From NCBI GenBank assembly GCA_021783235.1, contig JAJXUD010000010.1, forward strand, positions 1 to 64,000: 64,000 bases of DNA. The letters run 5' to 3'. This DNA comes from Myxococcales bacterium (GTDB lineage Bacteria > Myxococcota > Myxococcia > Myxococcales > JAKAPL01). Shown here in pieces: positions 24,219-35,046 of the stretch (position 1 is the first letter of the stretch; each line of letters begins with the position of its first letter). The notes under the pieces are model-generated. The model was not told the DNA's origin and searched no databases. It worked only from the letters and a program-made list of their open reading frames with translations. The translations under genes were made by a program, and so were the position numbers.

Positions 24219-25874
24219 ATGGCCGAAACGACGCCGCAGCCGCCCGTTCAGTTCGAGACCCACCCCGACTCTTACCGCCACTGGAGGCTCGCCTTCGACG
24301 GGCCGGTCGCTCGGCTCACGATGGCCGTCCGGGAGGACGGTGGGCTCCGGCCGGGCTACCAGCTCAAGCTGAACAGCTACGACCTCGGCGTGGACATCGA
24401 GCTGTGCGACGCGGTCCAGCGGATTCGCTTCGAGCACCCAGAGGTGCGCGCGGTGGTGCTGGACAGCGCGCTGCAGAAGATCTTCTGCGCCGGGGCCAAC
24501 ATCTTCATGCTGGCCTCGAGCGGCCACCCGTTCAAGGTCAACTTCTGCAAGTTCACGAACGAGACGCGACTCGCGATCGAGGACGCCTCGGCCCACTCCG
24601 GGATCAAGTGGATCGCGGCCCTCAACGGCACCTCGTCGGGTGGCGGCTACGAGCTCGCGCTCGCCTGCGACGAGATCCTGCTCGCGGACGACGGCAACGC
24701 CTCCGTGAGCCTTCCCGAGGTGGCGCTGCTCGGCGTCCTGCCGGGGACCGGCGGCCTCACCCGCGTCGTCGACAAGCGGCTGGTCCGGCGGGACATCGCG
24801 GACGTCTTCTGCGCCTTGCCCGAGGGCGTGCGCGGAAAGCGGGCGGTCGACTGGCGCCTCGTCGATCAGGCGATCCCGAAGAGCCGCTTCGATCAGGCCG
24901 TCCGCGAGCGGGCGCTCGAGCTCGCGAAGGGATCGGATCGCCCCGGCGGCCCCGGCGTCCGGCTCGCGCCGATCGCCCCGGAGGTGACGCCGACCGCGCG
25001 CCGCTACCGGCACGTGACCCTCGGGCTCGATCGCTCCCGCCGCCAGGCGACGCTCACGGTCCGCGGCCCGACCGGCCCGCAGCCGAAGACCCCGGCGCAG
25101 TTCCTCGAGGCGGGCGGCGATGCCTGGGCGCTCCGGGCCTTCCGCGAGCTCGACGACGCGCTCCTGCAGCTGCGGGTGAACGAGCTCGAGATCGGCACCG
25201 TCCTGCTCCACACGGAAGGGGATCCGCGGGCCGTCCTCGAGGCCGACGGAGCGGTCGCGGAGCTGCGCGGCCACTGGTTCGTCCGGGAGATCCTGGGCCA
25301 GATGCGGCGGACGTTGAAGCGGCTCGATCTGACCGCGCGGACCCTCTACGCGGCCATCGAACCGGGGAGCTGCTTTGCGGGCTCGCTCTTCGAGATCGCG
25401 CTTTCGGCCGACCGGAGCTACATGCTGGACGACCCCGCCCGGGCGACGGCGGTCCAGCTGTCGGCGCTCTCGGCGGGGCTCCTGCCGATGTCGAACGGCC
25501 TGTCGCGGCTCCAGTCCCGCTTCCTCCACGATCCCCCGAGGGCCGGCCGGCTCCTCGAGCGACGCGGCCCCTTCTCGGCGGGCGAGGCGCTCGAGGCGGG
25601 GCTCGTCACCTTTGCCCCCGACGGCATCGACTGGGACGACGAGTTGCGGCTGGCCCTCGAGGAGCGCGAGGCGCTCTCGCCCGACGCGCTGACGGGCATG
25701 GAGGCAAACCTCCGCTTCGCTGGGCCGGAGACGATGGAGAGCAAGATCTTCGGCCGGCTCTCGGCGTGGCAGAACTGGATCTTCCAGCGACCCAACGCCG
25801 TGGGCGAGAAGGGGGCCCTCTCCCTCTATGGGCAGAAGGGGCAGCGGCCCGAATTCGATTGGCGGCGCACCTAG
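24219..25874 (+). CDS. boxC: Benzoyl-CoA-dihydrodiol lyase (2,3-epoxybenzoyl-CoA dihydrolase)
   Basis: 551 residues, the BoxC length. Double enoyl-CoA-hydratase (crotonase) fold: LKLNSYDLGVDIELCDAV, VVLDSALQKIFCAGANIFML, KWIAALNGTSSGGGYELALACDEILLADD and LPGTGGLTRVVDKR in the first half, then GSCFAGSLFEIALSADRSYM in the second. BoxC opens 2,3-epoxybenzoyl-CoA hydrolytically to 3,4-dehydroadipyl-CoA semialdehyde plus formate in aerobic benzoate degradation. boxB follows after 9 bp, as in known box operons. The benzoate-CoA ligase, boxA and the aldehyde dehydrogenase are not in this window. Confidence 0.93.
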   Translation: MAETTPQPPVQFETHPDSYRHWRLAFDGPVARLTMAVREDGGLRPGYQLKLNSYDLGVDIELCDAVQRIRFEHPEVRAVVLDSALQKIFCAGANIFMLASSGHPFKVNFCKFTNETRLAIEDASAHSGIKWIAALNGTSSGGGYELALACDEILLADDGNASVSLPEVALLGVLPGTGGLTRVVDKRLVRRDIADVFCALPEGVRGKRAVDWRLVDQAIPKSRFDQAVRERALELAKGSDRPGGPGVRLAPIAPEVTPTARRYRHVTLGLDRSRRQATLTVRGPTGPQPKTPAQFLEAGGDAWALRAFRELDDALLQLRVNELEIGTVLLHTEGDPRAVLEADGAVAELRGHWFVREILGQMRRTLKRLDLTARTLYAAIEPGSCFAGSLFEIALSADRSYMLDDPARATAVQLSALSAGLLPMSNGLSRLQSRFLHDPPRAGRLLERRGPFSAGEALEAGLVTFAPDGIDWDDELRLALEEREALSPDALTGMEANLRFAGPETMESKIFGRLSAWQNWIFQRPNAVGEKGALSLYGQKGQRPEFDWRRT

Positions 25875-25883
25875 GAGTTCACC

Positions 25884-27295
<1,412 letters not shown>

Positions 27296-27299
<4 letters not shown>

Positions 27300-27823
27300 G
27301 GGGTCCGGCCAGCCGGCTGGCAGTACCGATCGAGGAGCAGGCCGAGCCGAGGCACGGCCTGCTCGACGTTCTTCTTGCCGGTCGGGCGGAGCTTCTCGTA
27401 CGCCTTGCGCAGGGACGAGTTCTTCGTCTGTTGGGCGCGCGCGTCGGTGATGGCGAGCAGCGCCTCGGAGACCTCGCCCGCCCGCGCCTGTAGGTAGGCC
27501 GAGAACGGGCCCGCTCTGCCTGGCGCCCAGGCGTCGTGGAACGGGTCGAGCTTCTGGGCGAACTCCGGCAAGAGCGACTCGAGCACCTCGCGGACGATGC
27601 CGCTCTTGACGGCCTTCACCACCGCGTAGGCGCCCTTGATGGCCATGCCCGCGAGGCCGCCCTTCGAGGCGACCTCCTCGTCGACGAGCTTCTCGCAGTC
27701 GGTGACGACCTGGGGGCGGACGGCGGGGTCGAGGAGCTTCTCGGAGAGGGCGGGCACGGGCCGGAAGATGCCGCCGGAGGCCACTGGCGTCAACCCGAGA
27801 GTTTGGCAGAATGTCGCGCGCAT
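27296..27823 (-). CDS. Small conserved protein, DUF6918-like
   Basis: 175 residues. The core ALSEKLLDPAVRPQVVTDCE, KLVDEEVASKGGLAGMAIKGAY, AVVKAVKSGIVREVLESLLPEFAQKLDPFHDA resembles the DUF6918 family known to me mainly from actinobacteria; assignment is from memory and unsure. It is helical, with no signal or membrane segment. The first about 25 residues may not be real: the annotated ATG sits head-to-head with the next gene's start, and a later start near ALSEKLL would fit the family better. Convergent with boxB, whose stop it touches. Confidence 0.6.
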
Positions 27824-28685
27824 GATCTCCGTCGCCTATCTCCTCATGGTGGCCTCGATGAACGCCGTTCCACTTCCCAAGGCGGCGCGAGCCGAGGTCG
27901 AGCGCTGGCGCGCCGAGCAGGACGCCGAGATGCGCGGCCCCGCTAGCCCGCTCGCCCGCGAGGCGCCCCGGGAGCTCGCGCCGGGCCACAACGTCCTCGG
28001 CAGCGGCCCCGCCGACACCCTCCGGTTCGACGCGCCGGGCGTCCCGGCGAGCGTCCTCGATCTCGTCTGGGAGGGGCAGGCGCTCCTCGCCGAGCCGCTC
28101 CTCCCGATGGTCCTCAAGAACGGCGACCCGCTGGTCGCGGGTCCCGTCGGACCGGGCGACCGGTTGCAGGTAGGGCCCCTCGCGCTCTGGCTCCAGCCCG
28201 GCGGTCGCGGCCCCGCGCTCGCGGTGAGCGACGAGTCCCGGCCCGAGCGGATCGGCTACCACGGCTTGCGCTACCTGCCGCTCGACGGCCAGTACCGGGT
28301 GGCCGCGACCTTCGAGCCGGCCGAGGCGGGGAGGACCCTGACGCTCGAGACGAGCACCGGCGGCCGGCGCGTCCTACCGCTCCGGGGGCTCCTCCGCTTC
28401 GAGCTCGAGGGTCGGGCGCTCTCCTTGGACGCGTTCTCCCTGGGCGAGCGGCCCGACGACTACTTCGTGATCTTCAAGGATGCGACCAACGGCCGCGAGA
28501 GCTACGGCCCCGGCCGCTTCGTCTGGGTTCCCGGCGCCGTCGGCGGGAAGACCGTCATCGACTTCAACCTGGCCTGGAACCCGCTCTGCGCCTACTCGCA
28601 CGCCTTCAACTGCCCGCTCGCGCCGCCCGAAAACCGGCTGCCAATTCGCATTCCGGTCGGTGAGGCGACCTACACGGACGACTGA
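27822..28685 (+). CDS. DUF1684 protein
   Basis: 287 residues. The sequence follows the DUF1684 pattern: VERWRAEQDAEMRGPASPL near the start, then a central beta region, FVIFKDATNGRESYGPGRFV and the C-terminal signature DFNLAWNPLCAYSHAFNCPL with PPENRLPIRIPVGE. Function of the family is not established. The hydrophobic first 20 residues (ISVAYLLMVASMNAVPLP) could be a signal, so later in-frame ATGs at 27846 and 27858 are also possible starts. A CAGAAT box ends 9 nt before ATG 27822. Divergent from the 27296 gene with the two starts overlapping by 2 nt. Confidence 0.8.
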   Translation: MISVAYLLMVASMNAVPLPKAARAEVERWRAEQDAEMRGPASPLAREAPRELAPGHNVLGSGPADTLRFDAPGVPASVLDLVWEGQALLAEPLLPMVLKNGDPLVAGPVGPGDRLQVGPLALWLQPGGRGPALAVSDESRPERIGYHGLRYLPLDGQYRVAATFEPAEAGRTLTLETSTGGRRVLPLRGLLRFELEGRALSLDAFSLGERPDDYFVIFKDATNGRESYGPGRFVWVPGAVGGKTVIDFNLAWNPLCAYSHAFNCPLAPPENRLPIRIPVGEATYTDD

Positions 28686-28755
28686 CCATCGGCAGCGCGC
28701 CCTCATGCCGTCTCCGCGGGGGCTCGGGCGCGACGGGCGCCGCGCCCGTCCCGAC

Positions 28756-31700
28756 TCACTGGCCCTGCTCGAGAAACCCGATCTCGTCCGTGATGACGCT
28801 CTTGTCCTCGGCATCGGGCTTGAGCTGCAGGTACTTCTTGAAGTGCTCGAGGGCGAGCTTCGTCTGGCCGCTCCCCTTGTAGTAGTAGCCGAGGTACTTG
28901 TGCGGCAGCGGGTTCTTCGGCTCCGCCGCGACGGCCTTGCCGTAGTAGCTCGCCGCCTCTTTGCCCTTGCCCTCCTCCTCGAGGGCGCGCCCGATGAGGT
29001 AGTAGGCCTGCACGAGCGACCGATCGCGCTCGAGCGCCCCCTGGTAGCTCGCGACCGCCTTGCGGAAGTCCTTGTCCTTCGCCTCGAGATCGCCGACGGC
29101 GAGCGCGAGCGCGACCCGCTTGTCGTCGAGCGCCATGGCCTTCTGGTAGCTCTGGATGGCATTGGCGTCGTCGCCCTGCTGCGCCTCCACGGAGGCGAGC
29201 TGCTGGAGCGCGTCCGGAAAGGCGGGGCGGAGCGCGATCGCCTGGGCGAGCGACTTGTGCGCCTCGTCGTAGAGGCCGAGGGCCGCCTCTCCCTGCCCGC
29301 GCACGAACCAGTAGTCGGGGTTCTTGGGGCCGAACTCGACGGCCGTCTTCGCCTCTTGGAGCGCCCGGTTGTCGTCCCCGCGGACCAGCAGCGCCTTGGC
29401 GAGGTAGTAATGGGCGTCCGAGACCTTGCTCGAGAGCGCGATCGCGGTGCCGAGGGTGGTCACCGCGGCGTCCACCTGCCGCTCGGCGAGCTCCACGGCC
29501 CCGAGCGAGACGGCCGGCAGCGGGTCGCGTGGCTCGGCCTCCATCGCGGCCTCCAGGGCTTTGTGAGCCTCCGGTAGCTTGCCCTCCTTCCAGAGGAGGT
29601 CACCGAGCGCGAACTCGAGCCCCGCCTGCCGCGGGTCGAGCTTCTCCGCGGCGAGCAGCTCCCGCTCGCCCCCCGCGAGGTCGCCCTGGCCGGCGAGCGC
29701 CCGGCCCAGTCCGAAGCGCGCCTCGGGGTTCTGGCCGTCGATCGCGAGCGCCCGCTCGAACTCGGCCCGTGCCCCCGCGAGATCCCCTGCGGCCAAAAGG
29801 TAGTCGCCGAGTCCGGCGTGCGCGCGGGCGCTCTTCGGAGCCTTCTGCACCGCCGCCTCGAGCTCGACCTTGGCCTTGGCGAGATCGCCGCGGGAGAGCA
29901 GCAGGCGCCCCAGCGCGACGTGCGCCTCCTCGTAGTTCGGGCCGGCGCGAAGCGCGACGAGGAGGTGGCTCTCGGCCTCTTCGGGCTTTCCCAAGGCGAG
30001 CGCCGCGAGGCCCTCGAGCGTCAAGAGGCGGGGATCGGAGGGGTTCGCTCCGAGCGCCGCCGTGAGGACGCGCGTCGCGTCGAGGTAGTGGCCGACGGCG
30101 AGCTGGACGCGGGCGAGCGCATCCGCGATGTCGGGATCGCGCGGGTGGTCCTCCGAGGCCCGAAGCAGGAGGGGGAGCGCCTCCGCCGGACGGTGTTGAT
30201 TCGCGAGGAATCGGCCGTAGGACGCCTCGACCGTGCCGCTCTTGGGATCGAGCGACAGGGCCTTCTTGTACTCGGCCTCCGCCGCCGCGGCCCGATGGTG
30301 AAATGCATCGTCCTCGCCGAGCAGGGCGAAGACGCGAGCCCGCTCGGAGGGTGAGAGGGTGTTCTGGCCCGAGGACAGCGCCCGCAGGTCCGCGTCGACC
30401 CCGTCGCCGCTCCCGTCGAGCTGGGCCTGCAGGAAGTCGGCCTCGAGGCGGGAGCTCTCGTGCTCGGGGTCGGCCGCGCTGGCCTTCTGAAATTCGGCGA
30501 GGGCGTCCTTGATGTCACCCGCCCGCACCGCGAGCCGACCCAGCGCGTCGAGCGCCTTCGCGCTCTTCGGGTCGACGGCGAGCAGCCGCCGCAGGGTCGC
30601 GGTCGCCTTGCGCGGGTCGTGCCTCGCCTGCCCTTCGGCGAGCAGGCTGAGGGCCTCTTTGTCCTTCGGTTCCTTGATGAGCAGTGCCTCGAGCGCCGGT
30701 AGCGCCTCGTCGGGGTTGCCCATCGAGAAGGCGGCTCCGGCGCTCGCACGCACGACGTCCGGATCCCGCCGTCCGACGATCTCCAGCCGATCCAGCTCGT
30801 TCTGCTCTCCGGCCGCACGCTCCGTCGCCTCGCCGTACTTTCGCTCCAGGTAGAAGATCGCCTGCGCCTCGACCGCCTTCGGATCGATGGCCCTGGGCGC
30901 GAGCTTCTCCGCCGAGCGGGCCAGCGAGAGCGCTCGCTGGTATTCGGCGAAGTTGTCCCGCGAGATGGCCGCTCGGGCGTCAGCCACGAGCTTCGCCGCC
31001 GGCGTCCCCTTGTGGGTGTGCGGCGGGCCGAGGATCTTGTTGATGCCGAAGTAGCCGTACACGGTGGTCCCGAGCGAGAGCCCGACACCGACGACGAGGA
31101 GCAGCGCGACGCCCACCGCGATGAAGGGGGCGCGCCGTCGAAGCGCCGCCACGTGGTCGACCGATTCGACGATGGCCGAGTTGGCCATGCGGCCGCCGTA
31201 GAGCTCCTGCAGCCGCCGCAGCGTCTCCTGCTTGTCGCCGTCGTCCGCGGCCGAGGCGTCCGCCCCGATGTGGAAGGCGTCCGCCGGAGCAGCCATCAGA
31301 TCCTCGATGGACTTCGCGAACGTGGGGAGGGTCGAGAGGATCTGCCACTTCTCGCCGTCGCTCGAGGCGTCCTCGTTTCCGAGGAGCTGTCCCTCGCGAA
31401 GCATCCGGACGACGGTCTCCTCGTCGAAGGGGCCGAGCGTCTTCCCGCTCTTGCGGCGGATCTGGTAGCGCTTGGCCCGCGCGCCCGAGGGCGCGCCCGC
31501 CGCTCCCCCTGCCGGGGCGCTCTGGTCGATGAAGTCGAGGACCTCGAGACCGTCCTCGGCGGTCGCCGGGGCCGCCGGCGAACTCGCGAGATCGAGGTCC
31601 GCCTCGAGCGAGTCGGCCGCTCCCGCGGCGGGCGCCGTGGCGGGCATCGGAGCGTCGAAATCGAACTCGAGCGCGTCCGGTGGCGCCGGGGTCGAGGCGC

Positions 31701-32697
31701 GCGTCGACTCCTGGAGGAATTGAATGGAGGCTCGATCCTCGTCGGCCGGGCCGGCGGCAGGCGCCGCGGGAGGGGGCGAGAAGGCGAGACCGAGGTCCGC
31801 GCCGAGATCGAGCGAAGGTGGGGCCTCGACCGCCTCTGGCGGCGCCAGGGGGGGCTCGGCGAGCGAGCTCGGCGGCAGCTCGAACGCGACGCCTTCGCCC
31901 GCTGGAGCTCCGGAGGCGCCGAGGTCGAGGTCGAAGGCGCCGAGCTCCTCGAAGCTGGGCGGGGCCGCGATTGCCGGAGCAGGGGGGGCCACCGCCGTGG
32001 GGGCGGATTCCCAGCTGACCGTCCCGTGGGAGGTCGGCGGACTCGGCGAATCCGGCGCGAGGGCGCCGTCGAAGAGCGAGGCCGCCGAGGGCGAGGCCAC
32101 GACGCTCGCGGGAGCCTCCGGAGCCGCGCCGTCGGGGGCGTCGAAGAGGGCCGCGGCCGACGTCGAACCGAGCAGATCGGGCGTCGGCGCGAGTACTCGG
32201 GTGGCCTCGGGTTCGAAGAGCGCCATCGTCGAGGGCGAGGCCCGGACGGATGGCGCGCCGGCCGGCAGCGCGACCGGGCCGCTCTGCCCCGCCCGTTGGG
32301 CAGGGGCGAGCGGCGGTGGCGCGGAGGCGGGCAGCGGCACTGCGCCGGGCGCCGCGTCACCGAAGAGCGCGGCGGCCGACAAGGAGCCGCGCACCGGTCC
32401 GGCGGGGGGGCGGGGGGGCGCCGGTGGGGGAGGCGAAGCGGGCGCCGGCGCCGAGCCTGGCAGAGGGACGGGACCGATGGTGGTGGCCACGGAGGAGGGA
32501 GGGGGCGCGGGGCGAGCGGGCGGGGGGCCGCCGGCCGAGGGCAGCGGAATGGCGCCTTCTGCGAGGGCCGAGGCGCCGGCCTTGGTCACGAGGAATTGGA
32601 TCGCGCACTTCGGGCAGCGCATCTTGAGCCCGGCGGCCGGGAGCCGCGAATCGTCGACCTTGTACTTCGACTGGCAGGAGGGGCAGGAGAGGTTCAA
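28756..32697 (-). CDS. Giant zinc-ribbon, GYF, TM, TPR protein
   Basis: 1313 residues. Order: MJ0042-type zinc ribbon (C5, C8, C28, C31); long Ala/Pro/Ser-rich disordered region with repeated ALFD/E motifs (to about 400); GYF_2-like domain (about 409-465; GKTLGPFDEETVVRMLREGQ); one transmembrane helix (about 522-540); then some 20 TPR repeats to the C-terminus on the far side of the membrane. The zinc ribbon plus GYF plus TM layout resembles GltJ/AgmX of the myxobacterial gliding machinery, but there the outer part is TonB-like rather than TPR. A trans-envelope scaffold is inferred. The TTG start overlaps the upstream stop (TTGA), with GAGGAT before it. Confidence 0.8.
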   Translation of the reverse strand: MNLSCPSCQSKYKVDDSRLPAAGLKMRCPKCAIQFLVTKAGASALAEGAIPLPSAGGPPPARPAPPPSSVATTIGPVPLPGSAPAPASPPPPAPPRPPAGPVRGSLSAAALFGDAAPGAVPLPASAPPPLAPAQRAGQSGPVALPAGAPSVRASPSTMALFEPEATRVLAPTPDLLGSTSAAALFDAPDGAAPEAPASVVASPSAASLFDGALAPDSPSPPTSHGTVSWESAPTAVAPPAPAIAAPPSFEELGAFDLDLGASGAPAGEGVAFELPPSSLAEPPLAPPEAVEAPPSLDLGADLGLAFSPPPAAPAAGPADEDRASIQFLQESTRASTPAPPDALEFDFDAPMPATAPAAGAADSLEADLDLASSPAAPATAEDGLEVLDFIDQSAPAGGAAGAPSGARAKRYQIRRKSGKTLGPFDEETVVRMLREGQLLGNEDASSDGEKWQILSTLPTFAKSIEDLMAAPADAFHIGADASAADDGDKQETLRRLQELYGGRMANSAIVESVDHVAALRRRAPFIAVGVALLLVVGVGLSLGTTVYGYFGINKILGPPHTHKGTPAAKLVADARAAISRDNFAEYQRALSLARSAEKLAPRAIDPKAVEAQAIFYLERKYGEATERAAGEQNELDRLEIVGRRDPDVVRASAGAAFSMGNPDEALPALEALLIKEPKDKEALSLLAEGQARHDPRKATATLRRLLAVDPKSAKALDALGRLAVRAGDIKDALAEFQKASAADPEHESSRLEADFLQAQLDGSGDGVDADLRALSSGQNTLSPSERARVFALLGEDDAFHHRAAAAEAEYKKALSLDPKSGTVEASYGRFLANQHRPAEALPLLLRASEDHPRDPDIADALARVQLAVGHYLDATRVLTAALGANPSDPRLLTLEGLAALALGKPEEAESHLLVALRAGPNYEEAHVALGRLLLSRGDLAKAKVELEAAVQKAPKSARAHAGLGDYLLAAGDLAGARAEFERALAIDGQNPEARFGLGRALAGQGDLAGGERELLAAEKLDPRQAGLEFALGDLLWKEGKLPEAHKALEAAMEAEPRDPLPAVSLGAVELAERQVDAAVTTLGTAIALSSKVSDAHYYLAKALLVRGDDNRALQEAKTAVEFGPKNPDYWFVRGQGEAALGLYDEAHKSLAQAIALRPAFPDALQQLASVEAQQGDDANAIQSYQKAMALDDKRVALALAVGDLEAKDKDFRKAVASYQGALERDRSLVQAYYLIGRALEEEGKGKEAASYYGKAVAAEPKNPLPHKYLGYYYKGSGQTKLALEHFKKYLQLKPDAEDKSVITDEIGFLEQGQ

Positions 32698-33554
32698 GGC
32701 GATCCTCGAAGGTGCGCAAGGCCTGGGTCTGTGGGTTCGGCCGCCGAGTCATCGAAGCGGCGCTTGAGGCGGAGGTACTGCCGGTAGCTGTCGGCGAGCC
32801 CCTGGGAGCTCTGTCCCGCCTCGGCGAGTCGGGCGTCGAGCAGCCGCTGGACGATGCCCTGGACCTCGTCCTCGGTGAGGCCGGTCACGCCGGCGAGCTC
32901 GGAGGCGGGCACTGGGTCGTAGCGCTGGCCGAGGTCGAGGTAGCAGAGGTAGTCCTCGATGTCTGGGTCAGGGGCGAGAAAGCAGCTCGGCGGCTCACCC
33001 CCGACGATGCCGGCCCGCCGGAGCTGGCGCTCGATCTCCTCGGCCTCCCGCAGCGAGACACCCGCGAGCGTCGCCACGTAGGGCGCGCCGAACTCGGCGG
33101 GGAGCTGGCGCCGCCGGTCGGGTGCACCGCGGGCGAGGCCGCGCACGAGCTCGAGGGCCCTCACCGCACCGTTCGCGGTGAGGAACGCCCCGATCTGCCG
33201 GTCGGCCTCGCGCAGCCGCGCCGAGAGCTTGCGGAGGACGCGCAGCGCGATCTCCCCGTTCGAGCGGACCATCTGCTCGAAGACGGAGCGGTCCAGCTCG
33301 AGCGCCACGGTCGGCTCCTCGGCGGCCGCGGAGGCGGTCCGCGGCAGCCCCTCGAGGGCCGCCATCTCGCCGAGCAGCTCGCCCGGGCCGAGCGAGGCGA
33401 TCTTCACCTCGATGGCGCCGATTCGGCGGAAGACGCGCACGCGCCCGGACTGGATGACATACATCGAGGCGCCCGGATCGCCCTCCTCGAAGAGCCGGGC
33501 CCCGGTCTCGAGCCGGCGCGCAAAGCGCTCCATGGGTTGGGCGGTCTCGGCCAT
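32694..33554 (-). CDS. Cyclic-nucleotide-binding-domain protein
   Basis: 286 residues. Residues 10-125 are a CRP/FNR-type cNMP-binding fold: LFEEGDPGASMYVIQSGRVRVFRR, then GPGELLGEMAALEGLPRTASAAAEE (phosphate-binding cassette) and the long C-helix. The C-terminal part (GAPYVATLAGVSLREAEEIERQLRRAGIV) has helix-turn-helix-like spacing but no clear DNA-recognition helix; a second helical segment (ELAGVTGLTEDEVQGIVQRL) follows. It may be a ligand sensor for its neighbour rather than a transcription factor. Its stop overlaps the TPR gene start as TTGA, so both are made together. TAACCT (complement of 33570-33575) is 15 nt before the ATG. Confidence 0.82.
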   Translation of the reverse strand: MAETAQPMERFARRLETGARLFEEGDPGASMYVIQSGRVRVFRRIGAIEVKIASLGPGELLGEMAALEGLPRTASAAAEEPTVALELDRSVFEQMVRSNGEIALRVLRKLSARLREADRQIGAFLTANGAVRALELVRGLARGAPDRRRQLPAEFGAPYVATLAGVSLREAEEIERQLRRAGIVGGEPPSCFLAPDPDIEDYLCYLDLGQRYDPVPASELAGVTGLTEDEVQGIVQRLLDARLAEAGQSSQGLADSYRQYLRLKRRFDDSAAEPTDPGLAHLRGSP

Positions 33555-33675
33555 CTTTGGGACGCCCCGAGGTTAGCATCGCTCCCGTTCCCCGACAACG
33601 CGCACCGGGGGAGCGCTGGATCGGCAAACCTTTCGGATTCCGGGCAACTTGTGGTACGAGGGCCACGCCCCACCC

Positions 33676-35046
33676 ATGCATGCGATGAAGGACACTTCCT
33701 CGGACGCCCCGGACGTCCTGATCCTCGGCGGCGGCCTCGCCGGCCTTTCGGCCGCGTTGCATCGTGGCGCCGCCATGGGCGCGCGCCCCTACCGGATCGT
33801 CGAAAAGGCGGACCGGGTCGGCGGCTTCTGCCGGACGGAGGTCCGCGACGGCTTCCTTTTCGACGAGACCGGCCACTGGCTCCACCTGCGCGATCCCACG
33901 ATCCGCGCCCTGGTGCTGCGGCTGCTCGGCGACAACCGCGTCGAGCTCCGTCGCCGCGCCCGGATCTACCAACACGGCCGCTTCACACCCTACCCCTACC
34001 AGGTGAACACCCACGAGCTGCCGCCCGAGGTGGCCGCCGAGTGCGTCCTCGGCTTCATCGAGGCGCAGCTCGGCCCAGGGGGGGCGGCGCTGCGCGCGAG
34101 AGAGCCCGAGACCTTCGGCGACTTCATCCGGCGCCACCTCGGCGAGGGCTTCGCGAAGCACTTCATGTTTCCATACAATCAGAAGCTCTGGACGGTGCAT
34201 CCGGACGAACTCGTCGCGAGCTGGTGCGGCCGCTTCGTCCCGCGCCCGACGCTCGAGGAGGTGGTGCGGGGCGCCATGGGCATCGTGAGCGAAGCCGGCT
34301 ACAACTCGACCTTCCTCTACCCACGCGAGGGCGGCATCGAGGCCCTGCCGCGCGCCTTCGCCCGTGAGCTCGATGGGCCGATCGACCTGGGCGTCTCCCC
34401 GGTCGAGATCGACTGGAGGGCGCGCCGGGTCCGGCTTTCGGATGGTCGAATCCTCGCCTACGGGGCGCTCGTCAACACGATCCCGCTCCCCGAACTCGTC
34501 CGAATCTGCCGCGACTGCCCCGAGGAGGTGCGTGCTGCCGCGGGCCGGCTCAAGGCGACCGTGGTCACCTATGTCAACGTGGCGGCGCGGGGCGAAGGCC
34601 CGGCCCACCACTGGGTCTACTTTCCGGAGGCCGAGTTCCCTTTCTACCGGGTCGGCTCCGCGAGCGCCGTCTACCCGGCCCTCGCGCCGCCGGGCGCGCG
34701 TAGCTTCTACGTCGAGTTCAGCCATCGCGGCGAGCTCTCTCCCTCCGTGGCCGAGGCGCAGGCGATCGACGGGCTCCTGCGCTGCGGGCTCTTGCGCTCG
34801 CGCGACGAGCTGCTCTTCGCCTTCGCGCGCGAGATCCACGGGGCCTACGTCATCTACGACCGCGAGCACGGTCCGGCGAAGAAGGCCGTCCTCGACTTCT
34901 GCGCCGCCGCGGGCATCGAGACCTGCGGTCGATACGGCAACTGGGAGTACGGTGGAATGGAAGACGCGATCCTGGGCGGCAAGGCGGCGATGGCCCGAGC
35001 GCTCGAGCGGCTCTCCGCCGCGCCCAAGACGGCCGGAGGGATCTGA
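33676..35046 (+). CDS. FAD-dependent amine-oxidase/UGM-like oxidoreductase
   Basis: 456 residues from ATG 33676 (ATG 33685 is also possible). Dinucleotide-binding start DVLILGGGLAGLSAALH with the acidic residue in RIVEKADRVGGFCRTEV, then FDETGHWLHLRD; the C-terminal FAD block GRYGNWEYGGMEDAILGGKAA is present. Sequence such as FGDFIRRHLGEGFAKHFMFPYNQKLW resembles UDP-galactopyranose-mutase/protoporphyrinogen-oxidase-type flavoproteins. Substrate unknown. The next gene, a GT2 glycosyltransferase, begins at the base after its stop (TGAATG), so the pair is an operon, probably for glycan or lipid-linked sugar modification. Confidence 0.8.
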   Translation: MHAMKDTSSDAPDVLILGGGLAGLSAALHRGAAMGARPYRIVEKADRVGGFCRTEVRDGFLFDETGHWLHLRDPTIRALVLRLLGDNRVELRRRARIYQHGRFTPYPYQVNTHELPPEVAAECVLGFIEAQLGPGGAALRAREPETFGDFIRRHLGEGFAKHFMFPYNQKLWTVHPDELVASWCGRFVPRPTLEEVVRGAMGIVSEAGYNSTFLYPREGGIEALPRAFARELDGPIDLGVSPVEIDWRARRVRLSDGRILAYGALVNTIPLPELVRICRDCPEEVRAAAGRLKATVVTYVNVAARGEGPAHHWVYFPEAEFPFYRVGSASAVYPALAPPGARSFYVEFSHRGELSPSVAEAQAIDGLLRCGLLRSRDELLFAFAREIHGAYVIYDREHGPAKKAVLDFCAAAGIETCGRYGNWEYGGMEDAILGGKAAMARALERLSAAPKTAGGI

